Assembly: GCA_946482425.1 (NCBI GenBank)
Contig: CAMLRO010000003.1
Span: 1-47,246 of the forward strand
Direction of reading: 5' to 3'
DNA length: 47,246 nucleotides
DNA from: an uncultured Lactobacillus sp.
GTDB taxonomy: Bacteria > Bacillota > Bacilli > Lactobacillales > Lactobacillaceae
Shown: piece by piece, positions 1 to 6,775 of the stretch
Numbering within the stretch: position 1 is the first letter of the stretch
How the letters are laid out: each line of letters begins with the position of its first letter
Made by a program: the position numbers and the translations under genes
The notes under the pieces: generated by a model
What the model was told of the DNA's origin: nothing
The model's input: only the letters and a program-made list of their open reading frames with translations
Database searches by the model: none

Positions 1-508
1 TAACTCGCCCATTGAGTGCTAAATTATGCAGTGATTTTAATACGAATAACAAATGCGTGTGTGTCTTATAATCGGATATTTTTTGTTCCAAATCTACAAA
101 ACGAATTTTGCTATTAGCCAATTTACGAATTTTTTGTAAAATAACTGAAATTTCTGGGCCAGCAGTCCTTGAATCAATCACAATTACATGACTATCAGGG
201 TGATCTTTTTCATATATTTGCTTAGCCTGAAAGGCAGATGAAAAGCTGCCACTAAGTCCACTAGTAATTGTCAACATTATTGCAAATTCAGATCCCTTTA
301 AGGCCTTAAGCCATTCATTAATGCTGGGACAGGAAGTTTTTCCCTCCTCCGTATTTTTCTCCATGCTACTAATGAATTCATTGATATCAAGATTTTCGTC
401 ATCGACAAAATCTTTTCCTGCAATTGTCATAGTTAATGGCACAACAGTCAGATTTTCATTTGCTCTGTCATTTGAGCCAGAGTCTATTATTAACTTTACT
501 TTATCCAT
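1..508 (-). CDS. DegV family fatty-acid-binding protein (3' end cut by window edge)
   Basis: The N-terminal 169 residues of a DegV-family protein are visible; the C-terminal part lies beyond the left edge. DegV proteins bind a fatty acid and in Firmicutes can act as the FakB subunit that presents fatty acid to the kinase FakA for phospholipid synthesis. Seen: an N-terminal IIDSGSN stretch, a TSCPS motif near residue 60, TSGLSGS near residue 82, and VIVIDSRTAG near residue 110, all in the order expected for the family. The start is the ATG at 508, with AAGGA nine bases upstream. The gene diverges from eno. Which fatty acid it binds cannot be read from this part. Confidence 0.85.
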   Translation of the reverse strand, partial: MDKVKLIIDSGSNDRANENLTVVPLTMTIAGKDFVDDENLDINEFISSMEKNTEEGKTSCPSINEWLKALKGSEFAIMLTITSGLSGSFSSAFQAKQIYEKDHPDSHVIVIDSRTAGPEISVILQKIRKLANSKIRFVDLEQKISDYKTHTHLLFVLKSLHNLALNGRV

Positions 509-533
509 ATTTGTGTATCCTTATATAAATAAA

Positions 534-557
534 CTATATATCCAAAAAAATATATAG
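534..557. promoter_or_regulatory. 7-bp inverted repeat upstream of degV-like gene
   Basis: CTATATA at 534-540 and TATATAG at 551-557 form a perfect 7-bp inverted repeat with a 10-base spacer, 26 bases upstream of the degV-like ATG. It could be an operator or a weak leader hairpin. The surrounding DNA is very AT-rich, so chance is a real alternative. The rest of the eno/degV intergenic stretch holds AT-rich DNA and the eno promoter. Confidence 0.25.
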
Positions 558-619
558 CTAAATAATAAATCAAATACCAAAAAAAAGCGATAAAAAATTT
601 TTTAATATTTTTTAACATT

Positions 620-633
620 AGAAATCGGTTACA
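620..633 (+). promoter_or_regulatory. cre-like site upstream of eno promoter
   Basis: AGAAATCGGTTACA fits the CcpA operator consensus TGWNANCGNTNWCA at every fixed position except the first base. It ends four bases before the -35 box of eno. In lactic acid bacteria, cre sites just upstream of the -35 can mediate CcpA activation of glycolytic genes, so activation rather than repression would be the natural reading. That role is inferred. Confidence 0.45.
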
Positions 634-637
634 AATG

Positions 638-666
638 TTTACATAATCACAAACTTAGGCTAAAAT
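638..666 (+). promoter_or_regulatory. eno promoter
   Basis: A -35 box TTTACA (638-643) and -10 box TAAAAT (661-666) are separated by exactly 17 bases. An 8-bp inverted repeat, ATCACAAA (646-653) and TTTGTGAT (666-673), brackets the -10 box and looks like an operator. Downstream, the leader contains GGAGC TTGT GCTCC, a small hairpin. Confidence 0.65.
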
Positions 667-752
667 TTGTGATGTAGATATGGAGCTTGTGCTCCACTAA
701 TGTATGTACTTACACAAAATAGTACAGCATTTATTATTTAGGAGGTTTTTAG

Positions 753-2039
753 ATGTTAAAATCAGTCATTGAAAATGTTCATGCACTGGAAATCTATGAT
801 TCACGTGGTAACCCAACTGTTGAGGCTTTTGTAACCTTATCAAACGGTGTTGTTGGTAAAGCTGAAGTTCCATCAGGTGCTTCAACTGGTGAAAATGAAG
901 CAGTTGAATTACGTGATGGCGGCAGTCGTGTAGGCGGTAAAGGTGTTTCCAAAGCCGTTGAAAACGTCAATACTAAAATTGCTAAGGCATTAAAAGGCTT
1001 GGATCCACATGATCAAGCAAACATTGACCGTGTAATGATCGACTTAGATGGCACCCCTAACAAGGCTGAACTTGGTGCCAACGCTATTTTAGGCGTATCA
1101 ATGGCTACTGCAGCTGCTGCAGCAAAAGACAGCCACCAACCTTTATACAGATACCTTGGCGGCACCGATCTTGAAATGCCACAAACTTTCCACAACGTTA
1201 TTAACGGTGGTGAGCACGCTGACAATGGTATCGACGTGCAAGAATTCATGATCACTCCAGTTAAGAAGACTTCTTTCCGTGATGGTTTTGAAAAGATCGT
1301 TAACACTTACCATACTTTGAAGAAAGTTCTTGAAGACATGGGTTACGAAACTGGCCTCGGCGACGAAGGTGGTTTTGCTCCTAACATGAAGAACTCTGAA
1401 GAAGCTTTGCAAGCTTTACACGACGCTATCGTTAAGGCTGGTTACAAGCCAGGCGAAGACATTGCTATTGCCTGTGACTGTGCTGCTTCATACTTCTATA
1501 ACAAAGAAGATGGCAAGTACCACTTTGAAGGTAAAGTCTTTGATGACGAAGAATTAGCTCAATACTACGACAAGCTACTTGACGAATTCCCAGAATTAAT
1601 TTCAATTGAAGACCCATATGATGAAAACGATGTTGACGGCATGATTAAGTTTACTCAAAGCCACAAGGACAGAATTCAAATTGTTTTGGATGACTTCATT
1701 TGTACTAATCCTAAGCTTTTGACTAAAGCTATCAAGGAAGGTGCCGGTAACGCTTCATTAATCAAGTTAAACCAAATTGGTACTGTTACTGAAACTTTGG
1801 AAACTATCCGCCTTTCACGTAAGAATGGCTACAACACCATGATTTCTCACCGTTCTGGTGAAACTGGTGACACATTCATCGCTGACTTCGCCGTTGCAGT
1901 TAACGGCGGTCAGCTTAAGACTGGTGCACCTGCTCGTTCAGAACGTGTTGAAAAATACAACCGTTTGCTCGAAATTGAAGAAGATCTTGGTGAAGGCGAG
2001 CGTCTAGCTACTTTCCCAGACAGTGTTGACAAAGATTAG
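753..2039 (+). CDS. eno: Enolase (phosphopyruvate hydratase)
   Basis: Enolase converts 2-phosphoglycerate to phosphoenolpyruvate in glycolysis; it is cytoplasmic, Mg2+-dependent and, in lactobacilli, often also found on the surface. The 428-residue length is normal. Seen: the N-terminal DSRGNPTVE and PSGASTGENEA loop, GDEGGFAPN, the metal/active-site segments SIEDPYDE and LDDF, the family signature LIKLNQIGTVTET, and the ISHRSGETGD region with the catalytic lysine environment. The start ATG follows AGGAGG at good spacing. The gene is monocistronic: it has its own promoter (638-666) and a strong terminator. Many lactobacilli carry a second enolase; this one looks like the main glycolytic copy. 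Confidence 0.98.
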   Translation: MLKSVIENVHALEIYDSRGNPTVEAFVTLSNGVVGKAEVPSGASTGENEAVELRDGGSRVGGKGVSKAVENVNTKIAKALKGLDPHDQANIDRVMIDLDGTPNKAELGANAILGVSMATAAAAAKDSHQPLYRYLGGTDLEMPQTFHNVINGGEHADNGIDVQEFMITPVKKTSFRDGFEKIVNTYHTLKKVLEDMGYETGLGDEGGFAPNMKNSEEALQALHDAIVKAGYKPGEDIAIACDCAASYFYNKEDGKYHFEGKVFDDEELAQYYDKLLDEFPELISIEDPYDENDVDGMIKFTQSHKDRIQIVLDDFICTNPKLLTKAIKEGAGNASLIKLNQIGTVTETLETIRLSRKNGYNTMISHRSGETGDTFIADFAVAVNGGQLKTGAPARSERVEKYNRLLEIEEDLGEGERLATFPDSVDKD

Positions 2040-2050
2040 TTTTTAAACTC

Positions 2051-2080
2051 AAAAAGCCTGCAATAATGCAGGCTTTTTTT
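2051..2080 (+). terminator. Rho-independent terminator of eno
   Basis: AAAAAGCCTGCA ATAA TGCAGGCTTTTTTT forms a long perfect stem with a T run, 12 bases after the eno stop codon. Confidence 0.92.
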
Positions 2081-2095
2081 GTGCTATTTTTATGG

Positions 2096-2431
2096 CTAGT
2101 CGTCTTTTTGACTAATTGCTTTTAAGTAAGTACTTTCGGAGATATAGTCAATTTTTCTCACGTACTGCCCCTTGTGGTCGATCTTAATATATTGTCTACT
2201 TGGATCAAAACCACCTACTCTTTCAATTTTATATGGTAATTTTTTACCAGTTTCAGGATTATAGGCCTGAACGTTTAGATAATTTTGCGTATTTTTTTTG
2301 ACTTTAGCATAACTAGTTACTTCCGGAATAGCAGGATTAGCTCTATCAATCCAAGAATTGTGATCTAATGGAATTTGGTTAGTTATAATCAGAAAAAAGA
2401 CATAAACTGGAACCAAAAATTTTTCGAACAT
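2096..2431 (-). CDS. YxeA-like (DUF1093) small secreted/membrane protein
   Basis: A 111-residue protein with a hydrophobic N-terminus (about residues 5-20, FLVPVYVFFLIITNQIP) that could be a signal peptide or anchor. The body after it is polar, with YVRKIDYI and NPETGKKLPYKI. Size, N-terminal hydrophobic segment and this pattern resemble the YxeA/DUF1093 family of small exported Firmicute proteins of unknown function. The start ATG has AAAGGAG six bases upstream. It converges on eno, and its 3' end is 15 bases from the eno terminator. The family call rests on recall of the pattern, not on a search. Confidence 0.6.
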   Translation of the reverse strand: MFEKFLVPVYVFFLIITNQIPLDHNSWIDRANPAIPEVTSYAKVKKNTQNYLNVQAYNPETGKKLPYKIERVGGFDPSRQYIKIDHKGQYVRKIDYISESTYLKAISQKDD

Positions 2432-2504
2432 GATATCTCCTTTATCTAACTTTTAGGAATAGACTTTCTTTTGAAATTCCTTTTAGGAAACATATTTAAA
2501 TTCA

Positions 2505-2520
2505 AGTGTACTAATACACT
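2505..2520. promoter_or_regulatory. Operator-like palindrome between yxeA-like gene and P-type ATPase
   Basis: AGTGTA CTAA TACACT is a perfect 6-bp inverted repeat with a 4-base centre, lying between the divergent yxeA-like and ATPase genes, just upstream of the candidate ATPase promoter. It has the size of a dimeric repressor site. It does not match the CopY box (TACANNTGTA). Confidence 0.35.
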
Positions 2521-2531
2521 ACTATACCTAT

Positions 2532-2560
2532 TTTACACTTTTTTATGATTATTTTAAATA
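2532..2560 (+). promoter_or_regulatory. Candidate promoter of P-type ATPase
   Basis: TTTACA (2532-2537) and TAAATA (2555-2560) are spaced by 17 bases, about 100 bases upstream of the ATPase start. A second possible pair is TTGCTA (2597-2602) and TATGCT (2619-2624) with 16 bases between. I cannot tell which is used. Confidence 0.35.
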
Positions 2561-2662
2561 ATAAATTAAAGTAATCTTGTCAATGATAATCTTAATTTGC
2601 TAGCAAAAGTAAGTTTTTTATGCTACTTTAAATAAAGTATTAATAACTAAGGAAGTAAAATT

Positions 2663-4936
2663 ATGTCTGAAAAAATTGAAGGCTTAACTCAAGCCGAAGC
2701 AGATAAACTTTTGCAGAAAAAAGGATTAAATGAGGTGCCTGAGCCTCAATTCAACTTTTTTAAAGAATTTCTATCCAAGTTGTGGAATTTATCAGCGTGG
2801 ATTCTTGAAGCTGCTCTACTTTTAGAGTGTGTGCTAGGAAAATGGATACAATCATTATTTGTGCTTTTGATGCTTCTTTTTGCCGCCTGGAATGGTGCCT
2901 CTAAGAAAAAGCAGTCAAGACGTGTTCTAAATAATATTTCACACAAATTGACTCCTACCATTTCTGTTCAACGAGATGGGCAGTGGCAAAATATTGATTC
3001 AAAATATTTAGTCCCGGGTGACTTAATCAGTATGCAAGCTGGTGACGTCTTGGCTGCTGATGTGAAGCTGATCGATGGACAAATTTTTACGGACGAGAGT
3101 TCAATTACAGGTGAAGCAAGAACTGTGCGAAAAAATCCACAAGATACAGCCTTTGCCGGTACTACTGTAACTGAAGGAAATGGTTTGGCCGTCGTTACTG
3201 CCACAGGTGCAGATTCACGTTCCGGTAAGACAATTAATCTAATTAATAATTCTGCAGCTCCTGGTCACTTGCAGCAACTGCTAACTAAAATTATTTATTA
3301 TCTATGCATTCTTGACGGAATTTTAACCTTAGTAATTGTCATTGCTTCTTTCTTTAAGGGTGGTGACCTAAATAATCTGATTAACATGCTGCCATTTTTA
3401 GCAATGATGTTTATAGCTTCAATACCAGTTGCTATGCCTTCTACATTTGCACTTTCTAACTCCTTTGAAGCAACTCGTTTAAGTAAAGAAGGTGTATTAA
3501 CTTCTGATTTGACTGGTATTCAAGATGCAGCAAACCTTAATTTGATCCTGTTAGACAAGACAGGAACAATTACGGAAAATAAAACGGCAGTCGGTCAGTG
3601 GATCAATTTCAGTTCAATGAATAATAATGATGTTCTGCAATTAGCATCAGCTGCTACGGATCAGAGAAACAAAAAACTTATTGATACTGCAATTGATGAA
3701 TATGTTAAAAAACAAGGATTAAGCATCAAGTCAGCTTCTAAATTTACGCCTTTTACTTCAAGCACCGGCTATTCTATGGCAGTCTGTGATGGCCATAATA
3801 TTAAACTAGGTTCATTTAAACAACTTTCGTTAATTGATCAAGATGCTAACGAAAAGGCAAAAGAAATAGATTTCAGCGCTGGACGTTCGGTAGCCTTGTT
3901 AATTGATGATAAGCTGGCTGGTGTTTTCATTTTGCAAGATATGGTACGATCTGATTCCAAGGCTGCCCTCGAAGAGCTCAGAAAACGGGGAGTAAAGCCG
4001 ATTATGCTGACTGGAGATAATCAGAAAACTGCTATTGCAGTGGCAAAGCAGGTTGACTTGCAAGGGGAGGTAATTTCTATTCGTGATTTTACTGACCAAA
4101 CAGATACCAGCAAACTGGCCGGTATTGCAGACGTTTTACCAGAAGATAAATTGCGCATGGTTAAATTCTTCCAGAAGAAAGGTTATATAGTAGGTATGAC
4201 AGGAGATGGCGTGAATGATTCTCCTGCTCTAAAGCAAGCTGAAGTTGGTATAGCGGTCTCTAATGCAGCTGATGTAGCCAAACGATCTGGTAAAATGGTA
4301 CTTTTAAATGACGGTTTATCTTCAATAGTAAAAATACTTGACGCTGGACACAGAGTGTACCAAAGAATGACTACCTGGTCCTTAACAAAGTTAGCCAGAA
4401 CTGCACAATTAACAATGCTCTTAACATTTGGCTACCTTTTCTTTAACTATATTCCAATGGCCTTAAACGCTATGGTCATATATACAATCATGAATAATAT
4501 GGTGACAATGATGATTGGTACTGATAGAACCCACATCACCTATAAACCAGAAAACTGGAATATGGCTAAATTAGCTAAAATTGCTTTTTCATTAGCTTTC
4601 GGTTGGACTGCTATTGGGATTGCTGCTATTGCCTATCTTAATATGCACGGCTATAGTCATGGTACTGTATCAACGATGGTTTATGTTTACCTGGTTTTGA
4701 GTGCAATGTTTATCGTCTTAATTACAAGAACTAAGAAATACTTTTGGCAGGATTATCCTTCTAAAGCAGTTGGTTTGACGCAATTAGGAGACGTCCTTCT
4801 AACTGTCATCTTGGCATTATTTGGTATAGCTATGACAAAAATAAGCTGGACAAATATATTACTTACCTTTGCCATTGCCTTGATAGCCGCAATTGTTATT
4901 GATTTATTCTATCAACCAATAATGAAGAATCGTTAA
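2663..4936 (+). CDS. P-type (H+-type, P3A-like) cation-transporting ATPase
   Basis: A 757-residue integral membrane pump that couples ATP hydrolysis to cation export; the overall pattern is closest to plasma-membrane proton ATPases. Domains: N-terminal cytoplasmic segment and two membrane helices (about 35-80), an actuator loop with TGEA at 149-152, membrane helices with SIPVAMPS, the phosphorylation motif DKTGT at 298, the nucleotide-binding region, MLTGDN, and the hinge TGDGVND at 513-519, then about six C-terminal helices. The actuator motif is TGEA where proton pumps usually have TGES; the catalytic Glu is kept. The start ATG has AAGGAAG upstream. It is monocistronic with a terminator. 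A role in acid tolerance is inferred; the transported ion is not proven. Confidence 0.88.
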   Translation: MSEKIEGLTQAEADKLLQKKGLNEVPEPQFNFFKEFLSKLWNLSAWILEAALLLECVLGKWIQSLFVLLMLLFAAWNGASKKKQSRRVLNNISHKLTPTISVQRDGQWQNIDSKYLVPGDLISMQAGDVLAADVKLIDGQIFTDESSITGEARTVRKNPQDTAFAGTTVTEGNGLAVVTATGADSRSGKTINLINNSAAPGHLQQLLTKIIYYLCILDGILTLVIVIASFFKGGDLNNLINMLPFLAMMFIASIPVAMPSTFALSNSFEATRLSKEGVLTSDLTGIQDAANLNLILLDKTGTITENKTAVGQWINFSSMNNNDVLQLASAATDQRNKKLIDTAIDEYVKKQGLSIKSASKFTPFTSSTGYSMAVCDGHNIKLGSFKQLSLIDQDANEKAKEIDFSAGRSVALLIDDKLAGVFILQDMVRSDSKAALEELRKRGVKPIMLTGDNQKTAIAVAKQVDLQGEVISIRDFTDQTDTSKLAGIADVLPEDKLRMVKFFQKKGYIVGMTGDGVNDSPALKQAEVGIAVSNAADVAKRSGKMVLLNDGLSSIVKILDAGHRVYQRMTTWSLTKLARTAQLTMLLTFGYLFFNYIPMALNAMVIYTIMNNMVTMMIGTDRTHITYKPENWNMAKLAKIAFSLAFGWTAIGIAAIAYLNMHGYSHGTVSTMVYVYLVLSAMFIVLITRTKKYFWQDYPSKAVGLTQLGDVLLTVILALFGIAMTKISWTNILLTFAIALIAAIVIDLFYQPIMKNR

Positions 4937-4954
4937 TTTTAAATTTAAATAAAG

Positions 4955-4994
4955 AAAAACCTGATTGCGGAAAATTTCCGTAATCAGGTTTTTT
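4955..4994 (+). terminator. Terminator of the P-type ATPase gene
   Basis: AACCTGATT and AATCAGGTT pair around an inner CGGAAA/TTTCCG arm, flanked by A and T runs, 19 bases after the ATPase stop. Confidence 0.9.
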
Positions 4995-5333
4995 AAGGTT
5001 TACCGATGAGTTCCTGACTTTTCCATCACACCGGTAAAAAGGTTTTGTATATGCTATTTGGTATAATAATTTAGAATAGGAAAAAATAGTTAAATTAATC
5101 AGGAAAGTTAATTTTTTGATTAGAGGCGAGCCAATAACAAAGATAGATAGTTATTTTGCTAATTGACCCTTGAATCCCCCCTTTCACTGGTTGTACGTTT
5201 ATAACAAATGCTTTAAATTACATTCGTTATGTTTATATTAATACATAAAATAACCAAAGTAAACAATTTTGTACAACTTTTTTACTTTTAAATCAATATT
5301 TTTTTATATTTAAATAACAATTATCTTTTAACT
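4995..5333 (+). other. Gene-free interval with a lone extended -10 promoter and hairpins
   Basis: No ORF with a ribosome-binding site is visible on either strand. The stretch holds TTTACCG (4999-5005) pairing with CGGTAAA (5032-5038); an extended -10 (TGG TATAAT, TATAAT at 5062-5067) reading right; TAATCA/TGATTA and AATAAC/GTTATT stems downstream; and a T-rich end before 5333. This layout would suit a short noncoding RNA, but I recognise no known RNA family and the -35 region is poor. Confidence 0.3.
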
Positions 5334-5852
5334 TTATTTTTTTAATTCATACACATATGACGTTTCATTTGGACGATAAACACCATGTAAAAGGCCAACT
5401 TTTGTAAAACCCATTTTTGCAATCAAATGCTGCATTGCTTTATTATCTTCATGAGTATCAATTCGAATTGAATCAATATCGTCACGGTTAGTTTTTATAT
5501 CATTAATAACAGCCTGTAGAAGCTTGGTAGCATAACCTTTACCAGAATGCTGAGAATGAATCGCTACACGATGAATAACAACATATTTGTCTGTATTACA
5601 CAGCCACTTGCCGTCCAAATGATCATATACATGGTCAGGGCCATCTACTATGGCAATTGCACCAACAGTTTCTTTATCCTCGGAAACAGCTAAAAAAGCC
5701 CAGCCATTTTCAATATCTTCTTTAATTTGACCTTTAGAAGGATAGTCTCCTTGCCATTGATTGACACCATGTTCTGCTAATTGATTTGCTCCATCTTTTA
5801 AAATAGCGATAATTTGGTCAAAATCGGCCATTGTTGCTTTTCTTAATTGCAA
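5334..5852 (-). CDS. GNAT family N-acetyltransferase
   Basis: A 172-residue acetyl-CoA-dependent acyltransferase of the GNAT superfamily. Seen: the N-terminal LRKATMADFDQI opening, the beta4 segment VIHRVAIHSQHSGKGYATKL carrying the pyrophosphate loop (HSGKGYA, about 101-107), and a C-terminal NKAMQHLIAKMGFTKVG typical of motif B. The substrate is unknown. The start is a TTG at 5852: it gives the standard GNAT opening and has AAAGGAG 11 bases upstream, whereas the next in-frame ATG would cut into the first strand. It has its own promoter (5888-5916) with a cre-like site upstream. Confidence 0.85.
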   Translation of the reverse strand: MQLRKATMADFDQIIAILKDGANQLAEHGVNQWQGDYPSKGQIKEDIENGWAFLAVSEDKETVGAIAIVDGPDHVYDHLDGKWLCNTDKYVVIHRVAIHSQHSGKGYATKLLQAVINDIKTNRDDIDSIRIDTHEDNKAMQHLIAKMGFTKVGLLHGVYRPNETSYVYELKK

Positions 5853-5887
5853 ATTATTCTATTCTCCTTTTTTTAAAATACTGTATC

Positions 5888-5916
5888 ATTATATATACCT
5901 GACCTGAGCTTGTAAA
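5888..5916 (-). promoter_or_regulatory. Promoter of the GNAT gene
   Basis: On the minus strand TTTACA (5916-5911) and TATAAT (5893-5888) are separated by 17 bases. The -10 is a perfect consensus. The leader to the TTG start is about 30 bases. Confidence 0.65.
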
Positions 5917-5953
5917 AAATTTGGACTCAAAAATCAAAGTTTTTTCATATTTC

Positions 5954-5967
5954 GGAAAGCGCTTTTA
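5954..5967. promoter_or_regulatory. cre-like palindrome upstream of GNAT promoter
   Basis: GGAAAGCGCTTTTA contains the perfect 10-bp core palindrome AAAGCGCTTT of strong CcpA sites, with two mismatches to the outer consensus. It is centred about 80 bases upstream of the predicted GNAT transcription start, a distance at which CcpA can activate. It also lies between the GNAT promoter and the apt terminator, so no other gene is an obvious target. Confidence 0.4.
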
Positions 5968-6040
5968 TTTAGATGGAATTTTAAGATTTTTTACTTTACA
6001 GCATTTGCTGTTTTTATTCGCTGAAACATATTTAATCATG

Positions 6041-6089
6041 AAAAAATGCTCTTAACAGCAGATTACAAAAATCTAACTATTAAAGAGCA
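6041..6089 (-). terminator. Terminator of apt
   Basis: On the minus strand TGCTCTT pairs with AAGAGCA across an inner AGATT/AATCT arm, followed by TTTTTT. It lies 60 bases beyond the apt stop. Confidence 0.75.
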
Positions 6090-6148
6090 CTTCATGCACA
6101 TTTATTATTTTTTTAAAATTTGATGCTTAAAAATCTAATCAATAAAAA

Positions 6149-6676
6149 TTAGGCACCATGATATTTAACTAAAGAATAGACATCAAGTCCTGGTAATTTC
6201 TCTTTTCCCTTTAGATCTGGTAGTTCAATATAAAAACAAGAACCTACTAATTTTCCACCTAGATTTTCAATTAATTGCTTGCACGCCCTTAAAGTTCCTG
6301 CTGTAGCAAGTAAATCATCACAAACTACAACACGCTGACCGGGTTTAATGGCATCCTTATGAATTTCCAAACTATTCGAACCATATTCTAGGTCATATGA
6401 AGCACGCTCGACCTCCCTTGGCAATTTATGTGGCTTTCTAGCTGGCACAAAACCAATACCTAATTCTGTTGCCACAGGACAACCAACAATAAACCCACGC
6501 GCTTCGGGACCGACAATTATATCGGCATTTTTACTTTTAACGTATTCAGCTAACTTGTGTGTAGCTGCCTGAAACAATTTGCCATCCTGTAGCACAGGAG
6601 TGATATCCCGAAAGATTATACCTTTGTTCGGAAAATCCTTTACACTTGCAATATGTTTCTCAAAATCGTTTGCCAT
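6149..6676 (-). CDS. apt: Adenine phosphoribosyltransferase
   Basis: Apt salvages adenine with PRPP to make AMP; it is cytoplasmic. The protein is 175 residues, the usual size. Seen: the N-terminal [17 protein letters not shown] segment, [14 protein letters not shown], and the PRPP-binding motif [12 protein letters not shown] near residue 120. The start is the ATG at 6676; an in-frame TTG at 6694 sits inside the GGAGG ribosome-binding site and is not used. It lies 99 bases after recJ, with a candidate promoter of its own (6732-6740), so it may be transcribed both alone and from lepA-recJ. Confidence 0.96.
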   Translation of the reverse strand: MANDFEKHIASVKDFPNKGIIFRDITPVLQDGKLFQAATHKLAEYVKSKNADIIVGPEARGFIVGCPVATELGIGFVPARKPHKLPREVERASYDLEYGSNSLEIHKDAIKPGQRVVVCDDLLATAGTLRACKQLIENLGGKLVGSCFYIELPDLKGKEKLPGLDVYSLVKYHGA

Positions 6677-6731
6677 AAGAAGAAAAACCTCCAAAACTTA
6701 ACTTTCTTGCTAAAGCTTATTCGACCTTTAT

Positions 6732-6740
6732 ATTCTAACA
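6732..6740 (-). promoter_or_regulatory. Candidate extended -10 promoter of apt
   Basis: TGT TAGAAT on the minus strand lies in the recJ-apt gap, about 55 bases before the apt start. The -35 region is poor, so activity would depend on the extended -10. Confidence 0.35.
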
Positions 6741-6775
6741 AATTTTGGGCTTAAAAGCATTAAAAGCAAGAAAAA

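Noticed and set aside
593..604. AAAAAATTTTTT palindrome upstream of eno
   Set aside because: Expected by chance in this very AT-rich stretch; no terminator or operator context.
5120..5190. AGAGGCGAGCC followed by hairpins, reminiscent of the start of a lysine riboswitch
   Set aside because: The later conserved core (GGGAAAGG and following elements) is absent and no lysine gene lies downstream.
5160..5200. AAAGGGGGG on the minus strand looks like a ribosome-binding site
   Set aside because: No in-frame start codon with a sensible reading frame follows it.
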